NCBI RefSeq assembly: GCF_021729035.1
Contig: NZ_JAJSAP010000003.1
Span: 248,001-312,000, forward strand
Direction of reading: 5' to 3'
Source: Microbulbifer sediminum
GTDB taxonomy: Bacteria; Pseudomonadota; Gammaproteobacteria; Pseudomonadales; Cellvibrionaceae
Length of the DNA stretch: 64,000 nucleotides
Both the position numbers and the translations under genes were made by a program. Every line of letters starts with the position of its first letter. Within the stretch, counting starts at the first letter, position 1. Below the pieces are notes generated by a model. That model ran no database searches. It was not told the DNA's origin and saw only the letters and a list, made by a program, of their open reading frames with translations. Below are positions 53,239-64,000 of the stretch, one piece after another.

Positions 53239-55242
53239 TTACTTCAGCAGCTTCTCGACGGTCTGCGCCACATTCTCTGCGGTGAAGCCGAAGTGCTGCA
53301 TCAGCTCGCCGCCGGGCGCGGATTCGCCGAAGGTCTTCATGCCGACGATGGCGCCGTCGAAGCCGACAAACTTGTACCAGTAGTCCTGGTGCGCGGCTTC
53401 CACGGCAACGCGGGCACGCACGCTGGACGGCAACACCGACTCGTGGTAAGCCTCGTCCTGGTCCATAAATGCCTCGGCACAGGGCATGGAGACCACGCGG
53501 ATCTTGCGACCGGAGAGCTGCTTCCGGGCTTCCATCGCCAGCTCCACCTCGGAACCGGTGGCGATGATGATGGCCTCCGGCAGGCCCTCGCAGTCGGACA
53601 GCACGTAGCCGCCCTTCTCCACCTGGGCCAGCTGGCCGGCGTCGCGGCTCTGCGGCGCCAGGCCCTGGCGGCTGAAGATCAGGGCGCTGGGGCCATCGTT
53701 GCGGGACACCGCCATTTTCCAGCTCACGGCGGATTCGGTAGCGTCACAGGGGCGCCAGGTGTACAGGTTCGGGGTTGAGCGCAGGGCGGTCAGCTGCTCC
53801 ACCGCCTGGTGGGTGGGGCCGTCCTCGCCCAGCCCGATGGAATCGTGGGTGTAGACAAAGATCACCCGCTGCTTCATCAGTGCCGCCATGCGCACGGCAT
53901 TGCGGGCGTACTCCATGAACATCAGGAAGGTCGCGCCATAGGGCACGAAACCGCCGTGCAGGGCGATACCGTTCATGATGGCGCTCATGCCGAATTCGCG
54001 CACCCCGTAGTAAACGTAGTTGCCGGCGGCATTGTCCGCCCGCACGCCCACGGAACCGGACCAGATGGTGAGGTTGGAGCCCGCCAGGTCGGCAGAGCCG
54101 CCGAGGAATTCCGGCAGCATCGGGCCGTAGGCGTTCAGCGCGTTCTGGCTTGCCTTGCGCGAGGCGATCTTCTCGCCGTTTTCCTGGCACTCGCGAATGT
54201 ACTCATCCGCCTTGGAGAGGAAATCCGCCGGCAGCTCACCGCTCATGCGGCGCTCGAATTCCGCCGCCAGCTCCGGGAACTCCTCCTGGTAGTCGGCAAA
54301 GATATCGCGCCACTCGTCTTCCTGCGCCTCGCCCTTGTCGCGGGCGTTCCAGCCGGCGTAGATGTCCCCGGGGATCTCGAACGGGCCGTGGTTCCAGTTC
54401 AGGGTCTCGCGCACCAGGGCAATCTCGTCCTCGCCCAGCGGCGCACCGTGGCACTCCTCGCGGCCCTGTTTGTTCGGGGAACCGAAGCCAATCACGGTCT
54501 TGCAGCAGATCAGGGTGGGCTTGCCGTTCTCGGCACGGGCCTCTTCGATGGCCTGCTTGATCGCCACCGGGTCGTGGCCGTCCACACCCGGGATCACGTG
54601 CCAGCCGTAGGCCTCGAAGCGCTTGGGCGTATCGTCGGTAAACCAGCCCTCCACTTCACCGTCGATGGAGATGCCGTTGTCGTCGTAGAAGGCGACCAGC
54701 TTGCCGAGGCCCAGGGTACCGGCCAGGGAGCAGGCCTCGTGGGAGATGCCTTCCATCAGGCAGCCGTCGCCGAGGAAGCAGTAGGTGTGGTGATCCACCA
54801 GCTCGTAGCCCGGACGGTTGAACTGGGCCGCCATGACTTTCTCGGCCAGCGCCATGCCCACCGCATTGGTGATGCCCTGGCCCAGCGGGCCGGTGGTGGT
54901 CTCGACACCGGGCGCGTAACCGTACTCCGGGTGCCCCGGGGTCTTCGAGTGCAGCTGGCGGAAATTCTGCAGCTCCTCGATCGGCAGGTCGTAACCGGTG
55001 AGGTGCAGCAGGGAATAGAGCAGCATGGAGCCGTGGCCGTTGGACAGCACAAAGCGGTCGCGGTCCGCCCAGTGGGGGTTGGCCGGGTTGTGCTTCAGGT
55101 AATCGTTCCACAGGACCTCGGCAATATCTGCCATACCCATGGGCGCGCCGGGGTGGCCACTCTTGGCTTTCTGCACGGCGTCCATGGACAGGGCACGAAC
55201 GGCATTGGCCAGCTCGGTGCGGGTCGGGTTGGAAGAAGTCAT
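53239..55242 (-). CDS. tkt: Transketolase
   Basis: This 667-residue thiamine-diphosphate enzyme of the pentose phosphate pathway moves two-carbon units between sugar phosphates. Visible features include the N-terminal [28 protein letters not shown] and [15 protein letters not shown] (ligand site), the ThDP-binding [18 protein letters not shown]...[14 protein letters not shown], and the middle-domain [21 protein letters not shown]. The length is typical. It is the first gene of a tkt-epd pair and lies divergent from the methyl-cycle regulator. The 250-base intergenic region must hold both promoters. Confidence 0.96.
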   Translation of the reverse strand: MTSSNPTRTELANAVRALSMDAVQKAKSGHPGAPMGMADIAEVLWNDYLKHNPANPHWADRDRFVLSNGHGSMLLYSLLHLTGYDLPIEELQNFRQLHSKTPGHPEYGYAPGVETTTGPLGQGITNAVGMALAEKVMAAQFNRPGYELVDHHTYCFLGDGCLMEGISHEACSLAGTLGLGKLVAFYDDNGISIDGEVEGWFTDDTPKRFEAYGWHVIPGVDGHDPVAIKQAIEEARAENGKPTLICCKTVIGFGSPNKQGREECHGAPLGEDEIALVRETLNWNHGPFEIPGDIYAGWNARDKGEAQEDEWRDIFADYQEEFPELAAEFERRMSGELPADFLSKADEYIRECQENGEKIASRKASQNALNAYGPMLPEFLGGSADLAGSNLTIWSGSVGVRADNAAGNYVYYGVREFGMSAIMNGIALHGGFVPYGATFLMFMEYARNAVRMAALMKQRVIFVYTHDSIGLGEDGPTHQAVEQLTALRSTPNLYTWRPCDATESAVSWKMAVSRNDGPSALIFSRQGLAPQSRDAGQLAQVEKGGYVLSDCEGLPEAIIIATGSEVELAMEARKQLSGRKIRVVSMPCAEAFMDQDEAYHESVLPSSVRARVAVEAAHQDYWYKFVGFDGAIVGMKTFGESAPGGELMQHFGFTAENVAQTVEKLLK

Positions 55243-55442
55243 AGGGCTCTGCTCTCAGGTCAGTTTGCGGGGCCGGGCCGCTTCACCATAGGCCACGGCG
55301 GCGAAAAAGGAGGCGTATTTTCCCGCAATCGGCGGCGCTGCGCAAAGGCACGGGGCCAATTGTCGCGTTATTCACGCAACAAAGTTGCCTGCCGGCTGGT
55401 GGCGCTTAAAACAACACATCTGCATCAAAAAAATTTAATGAA

Positions 55443-55468
55443 GCTATATCAAAATCCTTTGATATAGC
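55443..55468. promoter_or_regulatory. Operator of the SahR-type regulator
   Basis: A perfect 11-bp inverted repeat, GCTATATCAAA (55443-55453) and TTTGATATAGC (55458-55468), with a 4-base spacer, lies 26 bases before the regulator's start codon. Size and ATATCAAA/TTTGATAT content agree with what is known of SahR operators (ArsR-family control of SAM-cycle genes). The right arm overlaps the -35 box, which implies repression. Confidence 0.75.
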
Positions 55469-55486
55469 GGGGGACACTGCTAGACT
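55459..55486 (+). promoter_or_regulatory. Promoter of the methyl-cycle operon
   Basis: TTGATA (55459-55464) and TAGACT (55481-55486), 16 bases apart, form a good sigma-70 promoter. Transcription would start about at 55492-55494, at or next to the regulator's ATG. No ribosome-binding site is present, so the first gene may be translated from a leaderless message. Confidence 0.55.
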
Positions 55487-55493
55487 GCGCGCT

Positions 55494-56459
55494 ATGCCTG
55501 AATCCCCAGCACCCTTACAGCAACCGGACTCCCCGGTCCCGGACGCCATCCCGCAGCTGGCCGCGACCCTGAAGGCCGCGGGCGACCCGCTGCGGCTGGA
55601 GGTCCTGCGCCTGCTGAGCCAGGATTCCTACAGCGTGCTGGAGCTGTGCCGCATATTCGACCTGCGCCAGCCGGCACTGAGCCACCACCTGAAGGTGCTG
55701 GCCCAGGCCGGGCTGGTGAGCAAGCGGCGCGAGGGCAACAACCTGTTCTATCGCCGCAGTGGCGACGGTGAAACGCTGCAGGCCCTGTTTACCGGCCTCG
55801 ACCAGCTACCCCTGGCGCCGGCGCGTGCCGACGCGGTGGCGGCCATTGCGCGGGAGCGCGCGGAGGCCTCACGGCGTTTCTTTGCCGACTACGGCAATCG
55901 CTTCCGCGAGCAACAGGAGTTGATTGCCGGCTATGAGGTCTACGGACCGCAGGTGGCGCAGTTGCTGAAGCCCGGTGCCAATGCGCTGGAAGTGGGGCCC
56001 GGGGAAGGGGAATTCCTGGCCGAGCTGAGCCCCCGCTTTGACTGCGTGACCGCACTGGATCTCTCCGAAACCATGCTCGAGCGCGCGCAGCAATTTGCCG
56101 ACGAACAGTCCCTGGCGAATATCGACTTTGTCTGCGGCGACACCCGCGAGGCCGCAGCGCGCCCCCGCAGCGCCGACAGCATTGTGGTGAACATGGTGCT
56201 GCACCATACCCCGGAACCGGCACAGATCTTCCAGGACCTGCAGCAGGCCCTCAAGAGCGGCGGCCAGCTGCTGGTGGCGGAGCTGCAGGAGCATCGCCAG
56301 GACTGGGCCCGCGAGGCCTGCGGCGACCTGTGGCTGGGCTTTGCCCCGGAACAGCTGCAGGCCTGGGCGGAGGACGCCGGCCTGAGGAATGGGCGCAGCG
56401 TGTACAGTGCCCTGCGCAACGGCTTCCAGATCCAGATCCGCGAATTCCTGAAAGCGTAA
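55494..56459 (+). CDS. sahR: ArsR-family regulator fused to a SAM methyltransferase domain (SahR type)
   Basis: This 321-residue fusion protein has an N-terminal ArsR/SmtB winged helix ([20 protein letters not shown]...[39 protein letters not shown], about residues 17-86) followed by a class I methyltransferase-like domain with [16 protein letters not shown] (about 162-177). SahR, a known proteobacterial regulator that senses S-adenosylhomocysteine and controls SAM recycling, has this design. The methyltransferase fold would then be the SAH sensor. The metK-ahcY-metF genes that follow and the palindromic operator upstream support this. Whether the domain still methylates anything is unknown. 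Confidence 0.8.
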   Translation: MPESPAPLQQPDSPVPDAIPQLAATLKAAGDPLRLEVLRLLSQDSYSVLELCRIFDLRQPALSHHLKVLAQAGLVSKRREGNNLFYRRSGDGETLQALFTGLDQLPLAPARADAVAAIARERAEASRRFFADYGNRFREQQELIAGYEVYGPQVAQLLKPGANALEVGPGEGEFLAELSPRFDCVTALDLSETMLERAQQFADEQSLANIDFVCGDTREAAARPRSADSIVVNMVLHHTPEPAQIFQDLQQALKSGGQLLVAELQEHRQDWAREACGDLWLGFAPEQLQAWAEDAGLRNGRSVYSALRNGFQIQIREFLKA

Positions 56460-56542
56460 TTACCCGGGAACCCGCGGTCGGGCTCCCACCACAACACAGA
56501 GTTTTATTTTGTTTGCCGCCGGCAAGACATGGAGACTTTCAC

Positions 56543-57763
<1,221 letters not shown>

Positions 57764-57779
57764 ATAAACATTCATATGC

Positions 57780-57800
57780 AGGAGCAGCCGCTCCTACAAA
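57780..57800. repeat. Short REP-like hairpin between metK and ahcY
   Basis: AGGAGC pairs with GCTCCT (57780-57785 and 57790-57795) followed by ACAAA. The GCCGCTCCTACAAA core resembles the REP-type palindromes common in Pseudomonas relatives. Only this one copy was noticed, so it may be coincidence. It sits in the ahcY leader. Confidence 0.35.
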
Positions 57801-57823
57801 AGAGCACAAAACAAGAGGTTGGA

Positions 57824-59209
<1,386 letters not shown>

Positions 59210-59277
59210 TCGACCCGAGACCGGATGTCGGCGCTGGCCGGCACCCGGTCCCTCGGGGGACTGGAAAAGACCGCATC

Positions 59278-60117
59278 ATGACCGACACCCCCAGAATCAG
59301 TTTTGAGTTTTTCCCGCCCAAGACAGCCGCGGGCCGGGAGAAGCTGTACAAGACACGGGAAACCCTGCAGGAGTTTGACCCGGCATTCTTCTCTGTTACC
59401 TACGGTGCCGGCGGCACCACCCGTGAGACCACCGCGAATATCGTCACCGGCCTCCGCCGCGACGGCATCTCCATCGCGCCGCACCTGTCTTTCGGCGGTG
59501 ATAACGAGGAAACCGTACTCGGCCTGTTGAATACTTACCGGGAAGCGGGCGTGGATCGCATCGTCGCGTTGCGGGGCGATATGCCTTCCGGCATGGGCGC
59601 GGTGGCGCAGCTGGTGTACGCCAACGAACTGGTGGCTTTCATCCGCCGCCACACCGGCGACCAGTTCCACCTGGAAGTCGCCGCCTACCCGGAAATTCAC
59701 CCGGAGGCGGGATCCTACGACGACGATATCCGCTACCTGAAAGGCAAGTTCGAGGCCGGCGCCAACAGCGCGCTGACCCAGTACTTCTACAACCCGGACG
59801 CTTACTTTTACTTTCTCGACCAGTGCGAGAAGGCCGGTATCGACGCGCCCATCTACCCGGGCATCATGCCAATTACCAACTTCACCAACCTGGCGCGCTT
59901 TTCCCGCAACTGCGGGGCGGAAATCCCGCGCTGGCTGCGCCACCGCATGGAGAGCTTCAATAACCCGGAGGATATCCGCAAGCTGGGCCTGGAGGTGGTT
60001 ACCGACCTGTGTGAGACCCTGCTGGATGGCGGCGCGCCCGGCCTGCACTTCTACACCATGAACCAGGTGGATCCGACCGCGGAAATCCTGCGCTCACTGG
60101 AAATCGGCGCGGCCTGA
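59278..60117 (+). CDS. metF: Methylenetetrahydrofolate reductase
   Basis: This 279-residue FAD enzyme reduces 5,10-methylene-THF to 5-methyl-THF, supplying the methyl group for methionine synthesis. Typical blocks are ISFEFFPPKTAAGREKL, FFSVTYGAGGTTRE, PHLSFGG, IVALRGDMP, EVAAYPEIHPEA, GANSALTQYFYNPDAY and IYPGIMPITN. The position, 68 bases after ahcY, and the shared direction place it as the last gene of the methyl-cycle operon. No methionine synthase gene is in the window. Confidence 0.95.
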   Translation: MTDTPRISFEFFPPKTAAGREKLYKTRETLQEFDPAFFSVTYGAGGTTRETTANIVTGLRRDGISIAPHLSFGGDNEETVLGLLNTYREAGVDRIVALRGDMPSGMGAVAQLVYANELVAFIRRHTGDQFHLEVAAYPEIHPEAGSYDDDIRYLKGKFEAGANSALTQYFYNPDAYFYFLDQCEKAGIDAPIYPGIMPITNFTNLARFSRNCGAEIPRWLRHRMESFNNPEDIRKLGLEVVTDLCETLLDGGAPGLHFYTMNQVDPTAEILRSLEIGAA

Positions 60118-60193
60118 TCCCGCGCCCGACAGCTCGCACGCAACGGGTGGACAAACAGTTCGCGTATACACCCGCTGGCGCGGATGCAAGCAT

Positions 60194-60772
60194 TTACTGC
60201 CCCTGCAGCTTCACCGACATCGGGCTGGAGTCGAAATTGACCACGCGGATCACCAGCCGCCGGTTCTTTTTCTGCCCGGCGGCTGTGCTGTTGTCCGCGA
60301 TCGGCGCTGCATCACCGAAGCCCTCGGCCGTCACCCGCTCCGCATCGATACCACGCTCCAGCAGGAATTGCCGAACCCAGTCGGCGCGCCACTGTGACAG
60401 CTTACGGTTTTTCTCCGGGTCGCCCTCGTTATCCGTATGCCCCTCGATGGCGATACGCAGTTCCGGATAGTCGCGCATGATGACCAGCAATGCCTCGATA
60501 TCGGCAATGGTGTCCATGCGCGGAGCAAAGCCACCCGGCTCGAATCGCACCCCCAGGATAAACTCATTGCCCTCCTTGCGCGGCTTACCGCGCAGGTAGC
60601 GCACCATGGCATCACCAAAGGGACTAGCCTCGCGGGCCAGTTGTTCCGCCGCCCCGCCCTGCACATTCGGCAGCGGCTCCAGTGCGTATTTCCTGTTGGG
60701 ATCGTCGTAACAGGCGGGCAGGAACACCGTGACCAGCAGGCCGGAAACAAAGACACACAAGAATCGCGTCAT
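60194..60772 (-). CDS. OmpA-like peptidoglycan-binding lipoprotein
   Basis: This 192-residue protein has a lipoprotein signal (MTRFLCVFVSGLLVTVFLPAC, Cys about residue 21) and a C-terminal OmpA domain with ELRIAIEGHTDNEGDPEKNRKLSQWRADWVRQFLLERGI (about 108-146) and AAGQKKNRRLVIRV, the peptidoglycan-binding signature. The start at 60772 is supported by GGGGAG upstream. The middle region (about 25-95) is unlike Pal. It probably anchors the outer membrane to the cell wall. It is divergent from the secreted duplicated-domain protein. Confidence 0.82.
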   Translation of the reverse strand: MTRFLCVFVSGLLVTVFLPACYDDPNRKYALEPLPNVQGGAAEQLAREASPFGDAMVRYLRGKPRKEGNEFILGVRFEPGGFAPRMDTIADIEALLVIMRDYPELRIAIEGHTDNEGDPEKNRKLSQWRADWVRQFLLERGIDAERVTAEGFGDAAPIADNSTAAGQKKNRRLVIRVVNFDSSPMSVKLQGQ

Positions 60773-60948
60773 CAGGAGTGCTCCCCGACTGGCTGGCGTC
60801 AATTTCATTGTAGACCACCGGGTGACCGCCACCACAACGCCGGGGATGAGCCGGAAATACCGTCCGCTGGCAGGAGACCCTAGGATAGCCCCAGGGCATT
60901 CCCACGGGCCGCCCCAAATCGCTGGCCCCTGAGCCATGGGAGGCTGCC

Positions 60949-61719
60949 ATGAACCAACGCCGGATAATGCGTGTTTGCAGCCGGGCGGTTGCGCTCTCGC
61001 TGTTAATGGCAGGTGTACTCTCTGCCACCCTCTGCCTCGCCAATACCCCCCAACTGCTTACGGTGGCCCCTGACCGTGCACTGGTTGATTCGAAACAGGG
61101 ACTAGGCGTCACACTGACCTGGCGCGTCGCCAGTGCCGGCGGCGCCCGCTCACCCTACGGGGAATTTGTCGACCTGGACCGCAACCGGGTCCTGCAGAAA
61201 GTTGAGCGCCCACTGGCTTTCGGCGCCGACATGGCACGACTGACCGAGAAGGTCCGGCTGTCCCCGCAGCAACTACAGACCTGGCACCGGCAGGGCGTCC
61301 GGCGGCTGGGATACCGGCGCCGGTTTGCGGGTCCTGCCGACAGCCTGTCGAACTTCCTGCTGATTGACCTGGCCGCCAGTGGACAGCTGGTAGACCTGGA
61401 AGCGCTGCCGGCACGCCAGACTGTGAGCGTGGATTCGCGGGAAATCATGGTGCGCTGGCAGCTGCAGGGAGATATCGGCGGTGTGCTGGCCGGCTCTGAC
61501 AGTGGCTACTTTATGGTGGGCGACCGGGTCATCCATTCCACTGGCGAACCGCTGCTCAGCGAGGGCAACGATATTCTGACAGAACGGGTGCGCCTGCCGC
61601 ACTGGCTGGTGAAAGACCTGCTGGACGGCGGTATCGAGCACATCCGCTATCGCCGAACCTTTGTCGACAGCATGAACGGCCGCCGCAGCGCCTCGGTCGC
61701 CATCGACCTGGTCCGCTGA
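60949..61719 (+). CDS. Secreted protein with two copies of one domain
   Basis: This 256-residue hypothetical protein has a signal peptide (LSLLMAGVLSATLCLA). The body is two similar halves: residues about 54-145 (LTWRVA...RVLQKVERPLAFGADMARLTEKVRLSPQQLQTWHRQGVRRLGYRRRF...LIDL) and about 168-255 (VRWQLQ...RVIHSTGEPLLSEGNDILTERVRLPHWLVKDLLDGGIEHIRYRRTF...IDL). Shared residues (LTE-VRLP, G---RYRR-F, IDL) show an internal duplication. No known family is recognised. It is divergent from the OmpA-like lipoprotein, so both may be envelope components. Confidence 0.7.
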   Translation: MNQRRIMRVCSRAVALSLLMAGVLSATLCLANTPQLLTVAPDRALVDSKQGLGVTLTWRVASAGGARSPYGEFVDLDRNRVLQKVERPLAFGADMARLTEKVRLSPQQLQTWHRQGVRRLGYRRRFAGPADSLSNFLLIDLAASGQLVDLEALPARQTVSVDSREIMVRWQLQGDIGGVLAGSDSGYFMVGDRVIHSTGEPLLSEGNDILTERVRLPHWLVKDLLDGGIEHIRYRRTFVDSMNGRRSASVAIDLVR

Positions 61720-61744
61720 AACGCGCCCGCGCGCGGTGTGATCC

Positions 61745-62392
61745 CTATAAGTGATCCATCACCGCCAGCAGGTCGGTGACCACCCGCGCGCCCTCCCGTT
61801 CCAGTTGCGGGGCGCGCACCGGATGGCGGCTGTAACCGACTACCGGCATCCCCGCCGCCACTGCGGCCTTTACACCGGCAATGGAGTCCTCCACTACCAG
61901 GCAGCGGTGCGGTTCCACCCCCATGCTGTGGGCGGCGTGCAGGAACAGGTCGGGCCAGGGCTTGCCGCGCTTGACGTCGTCGGCACTGAAAATACGGCCG
62001 CTGAAGTAGTCGAACAGCCCGGTCTTGTTGAGTGTGAGCTGCATTTTCTCGTGGGATCCGGAGGAGGCGACGCAGCTGCTCAGGTTGACCTGCAACAGGT
62101 GGTCAAGCAGGTCCTCGATCCCCGCGATGGGCTGCAGCTCCCGGTGGAACGCTTCCCGGATGCGCCGCTCGGTGTTGCCAAAGTAATGGTCCGGGAGGGG
62201 GCCACCGTAGCGGGTCTCGATTTCCAGCAGGCAGTCCCTGGCCGGGCGGCCGCTGAACTGCTCATCCAGTTCCTCGGCGGTGGCCTCCATGCCGAGCTTG
62301 TTCATCTCCTCGGCAAGGATGCGACAGACAATGGTCTCGCTGTCCACCAGCACACCGTCACAGTCAAAGATAACCAGTTCAGTGGCAAACAT
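61745..62392 (-). CDS. HAD-family phosphatase (beta-phosphoglucomutase-like)
   Basis: This 215-residue hydrolase of the HAD superfamily has motif I VIFDCDGVLVDSE (nucleophile D10), motif II in SCVASSGS, motif III with Lys in DVKRGKPWPDLFLHAA and motif IV in CLVVEDSIAGVKAA. The cap domain (about 18-85) is of the C1 beta-phosphoglucomutase type. Substrates may be sugar phosphates such as 6-phosphogluconate; the sequence does not decide. It lies 20 bases from the following small membrane gene, which is on the same strand. Confidence 0.85.
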   Translation of the reverse strand: MFATELVIFDCDGVLVDSETIVCRILAEEMNKLGMEATAEELDEQFSGRPARDCLLEIETRYGGPLPDHYFGNTERRIREAFHRELQPIAGIEDLLDHLLQVNLSSCVASSGSHEKMQLTLNKTGLFDYFSGRIFSADDVKRGKPWPDLFLHAAHSMGVEPHRCLVVEDSIAGVKAAVAAGMPVVGYSRHPVRAPQLEREGARVVTDLLAVMDHL

Positions 62393-62412
62393 CGGGGGCA
62401 GTCACCTGTCAG

Positions 62413-62781
62413 CTAGCTCGCGGAAAGTAACAGCAGGCCCAGCAGCACGCCGATGGCCCCGCTGACCCGCAGGAAGGTCTCATTACCGTGGGCAATCTTT
62501 ATCGCCAGCGCCTTGCTGCGCTCGAAACCGATATGCAGCATATAGGCCCCGGCCAGCACCAGCAGTACCCCCAACGCGTTGAACAGGACATTCCACGCAC
62601 GGGTATCCGCAATCAGCAGCAGGATCAGTCCCACCAGCAGGCGTCCCCACGCGGAAATGGCATAGCCGGTCTCGTTCAGGCGCTCGCTCAGGCTGCGCGC
62701 CAGTGAGGGCTTGGCGATGATCGCAATGGACAACACCAGGATGGTGAGGCCCAGCAACCACAGAATCAGTTTAACCATCAC
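62413..62781 (-). CDS. Small integral membrane protein
   Basis: This 122-residue hypothetical protein has four predicted membrane spans (about residues 4-22, 47-62, 66-82 and 104-120) and little soluble sequence. The loop YMLHIGFERSKALAIKIAHGNETFLRVSG lies between spans 3 and 4. Two adjacent ATGs lie at the start. It is just upstream of the HAD phosphatase and downstream of rsmE on the same strand, perhaps one operon. Not recognised. Confidence 0.65.
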   Translation of the reverse strand: MMVKLILWLLGLTILVLSIAIIAKPSLARSLSERLNETGYAISAWGRLLVGLILLLIADTRAWNVLFNALGVLLVLAGAYMLHIGFERSKALAIKIAHGNETFLRVSGAIGVLLGLLLLSAS

Positions 62782-62859
62782 ATCCTCTCCCTGTCTGGAT
62801 GAAACTGTCGGAACCTGAAGGGTAACCCGCGCGACGGTTAATGGAAAATCGGCGCGGCG

Positions 62860-63600
62860 TCAGAGGTCGCCCCACTGGTACTGCAGCACCGAGAGTGCCG
62901 CCACCGGTGCGGTCTCCGTGCGCAGCACCCGCGGCCCCAGCCGCAGCGGCAGGAAATCCTGCGCCAGTGCGGCATCGATCTCCGCCGCGGACAGGCCGCC
63001 CTCGGGGCCCACCAGCAACAGGGCCGAGCCGGGCCGGCCGTGCTCCGACTCCAGGTCCCGCAGGTGTTTCTCGGTACGGTGGTGGAGCACCAGTTTCAGG
63101 TCGCTGTCAGCGCCGGCGTCGCCCAGGTAGCCGGAGAATTTCTGTGGTGTCGACACTTCCGGTACCCGGTTGCGCGCACACTGCTCACAGGCGCTGATAG
63201 CCACCTGCTGCCAGTGGGCGACTTTCTTTTCCAGGCGCTCGCCCTTGAGCTTCACTTCGCAACGCTCGGTAAACAAAGGCTGGATCTGTGCGACCCCCAG
63301 TTCCGTCGCCTTCTGCACCACCCAGTCGAAACGATCGCCGCGGGATATGCCGATGGCCAGGGTCAGTGCCAGCGGCGACTGCCGATCGCCCTCGACGAAA
63401 CCCAGCAAGCGCACCCGGGCCCGCTTGCCCGCTTCGGCCAGCTCGGCGCGGTACTCGCCACCATGGCCATCGAACAGCACCAGGGGACGCCCCGCCTGCA
63501 GGCGCAATACCTTAACCAGGTGACGGCTTGCGCCCTCATCCAGCTCGATTTCGGCACGCCCAGCCAGGGGCTCCCGGGAGAAAATACGCGGCACGCGCAT
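62860..63600 (-). CDS. rsmE: 16S rRNA (uracil-1498-N3)-methyltransferase
   Basis: This SPOUT-class methyltransferase of 246 residues modifies U1498 of 16S rRNA. Evidence: the N-terminal MRVPRIFSREPLAG...HLVKVLRLQAGRPLVLFDGHGGEY, the central LALGISRGDRFDWVVQKATELGVAQIQPLFTERCEV and the C-terminal knot region LLLVGPEGGLSAAEIDAAL...LRLGPRVLRTETAPVAALSVLQ, which carries the SAM-binding GPEGG and RTETA loops. The length is typical. A terminator for the upstream RND gene precedes it. Confidence 0.95.
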   Translation of the reverse strand: MRVPRIFSREPLAGRAEIELDEGASRHLVKVLRLQAGRPLVLFDGHGGEYRAELAEAGKRARVRLLGFVEGDRQSPLALTLAIGISRGDRFDWVVQKATELGVAQIQPLFTERCEVKLKGERLEKKVAHWQQVAISACEQCARNRVPEVSTPQKFSGYLGDAGADSDLKLVLHHRTEKHLRDLESEHGRPGSALLLVGPEGGLSAAEIDAALAQDFLPLRLGPRVLRTETAPVAALSVLQYQWGDL

Positions 63601-63635
63601 CGGCAGTCATTCCTCGACAGCGAAAGGGAAATACG

Positions 63636-63662
63636 AAAACGCCGACTCGGGGTCGGCGTTTT
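63636..63662 (-). terminator. Terminator of the RND efflux gene
   Basis: An 11-bp stem (63636-63646 with 63652-63662) with a 5-base loop follows the RND gene's stop codon on the minus strand. Confidence 0.8.
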
Positions 63663-63678
63663 CTCTCAGGCTGGTAGT

Positions 63679-64000
63679 TTAGGCTTTTTCGAGGCTCACC
63701 GACAATTCCGGGTCGGTTCCACGCCGGCGGTGCAGCCGGGCCCGCAGCGTCTCGATCACCTTGTACAGGTTGGGTACCAGCAGCAGGGTCACGGCGGTGG
63801 CGAAGAGTACGCCGAAGGCCAGGCTCACCACCATCGGGATCAGGAACTGCGCCTGGATCGAGCGCTCGAACATGATCGGCACCAGTCCCATGAAGGTGGT
63901 GATGGAGGTCAGGATAATCGGGCGGAAACGGTCCCGCCCTGCCTGGACCACCGCATCCATCACCGCCACACCCTCGGCGCGCAGCTGGTTGATACGGTCC
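63679..64000 (-). CDS. RND-type efflux transporter, C-terminal fragment (5' end beyond window)
   Basis: This is the last 107 residues or so of a large inner-membrane efflux pump of the AcrB/HAE family. The fragment contains [36 protein letters not shown] and [27 protein letters not shown], the final membrane helices of this family (motif RLRPILMTTLTTVLGLLP-like). Reading frame and stop codon are clear; the start lies to the right of the window. Substrates are unknown. Confidence 0.88.
   Translation of the reverse strand, partial: DRINQLRAEGVAVMDAVVQAGRDRFRPIILTSITTFMGLVPIMFERSIQAQFLIPMVVSLAFGVLFATAVTLLLVPNLYKVIETLRARLHRRRGTDPELSVSLEKA

Noticed and set aside
53809..55467. Plus-strand frame of 552 codons opposite transketolase
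   Set aside because: It is an antisense shadow of tkt and extends across the tkt promoter; no signature residues.
57764..57823. Possible SAH riboswitch before ahcY
   Set aside because: Only 60 bases are available and they contain a REP-like hairpin, with none of the conserved SAH riboswitch segments; control is explained by the SahR-type operator.

Overview
The window reads as chromosomal DNA of a marine, polymer-degrading gammaproteobacterium, most likely of the Cellvibrionales/Microbulbifer type. This is inferred from the GC-rich coding DNA, the sahR-metK-ahcY-metF and tkt-epd blocks typical of gammaproteobacteria, and the unusually many exported peptidases and lipoproteins. I saw no tRNA, rRNA, CRISPR array or intact insertion sequence.

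Layout. 1-3.6 kb: purine salvage (the C-terminal part of an NCS2 permease, then a hypoxanthine phosphoribosyltransferase), a small membrane protein and a membrane-anchored Ser/Thr kinase. 3.7-7.75 kb: a LysR regulator divergent from an omega-amino-acid:pyruvate aminotransferase and a CoA-acylating methylmalonate-semialdehyde dehydrogenase, which together form a beta-alanine/malonate-semialdehyde route. 7.8-13.1 kb: a visibly AT-richer island on the minus strand. It encodes an HlyD-type adaptor, an ABC exporter with an N-terminal C39 (double-glycine) peptidase, three tandem small peptides that were found by reading the minus strand by hand, a fourth small membrane peptide and a thioredoxin-reductase-like flavoenzyme. 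All three precursors have a leader ending in VNGG followed by a core beginning [FI]VCGGLCV. This looks like an exported, probably disulfide-bonded, multi-peptide bacteriocin or peptide-signal system, and it is the most notable content of the window.

13.5-33.5 kb: a series of lipoproteins and hydrolases: two tandem M1 aminopeptidase lipoproteins, TPR and TonB-like proteins, a transglutaminase-like TPR lipoprotein, an Nmad3-family protein, an MltF-like lytic transglycosylase, an Asp-nucleophile alpha/beta hydrolase, a DUF4242 protein, an HEXXH lipoprotein and a third, divergent M1 lipoprotein. 33.5-36 kb: fba and pgk. 36.2-51 kb: an alpha/beta hydrolase with a CPXCG protein, a serine beta-lactamase-like hydrolase, a globin, an M16 lipoprotein, a subtilisin, an SPFH lipoprotein, DUF350 and transglutaminase-like proteins, a YggN-like protein and a large metzincin. 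50.9-55.3 kb: an NYN nuclease, a DTW protein, epd and tkt.

55.4-60.1 kb: the activated-methyl cycle operon. An ArsR-methyltransferase fusion (SahR type) sits behind a perfect 11-bp inverted repeat and is followed by metK, ahcY and metF. 60.2-64 kb: an OmpA-like lipoprotein, an internally duplicated secreted protein, a HAD phosphatase, a small membrane protein, rsmE and the C-terminus of an RND efflux pump that runs off the right edge.

Functionally, most of the window is ordinary central metabolism plus a large cell-envelope proteolytic repertoire. The peptide/exporter island is the accessory element. All assignments rest on reading motifs; no database search was possible.
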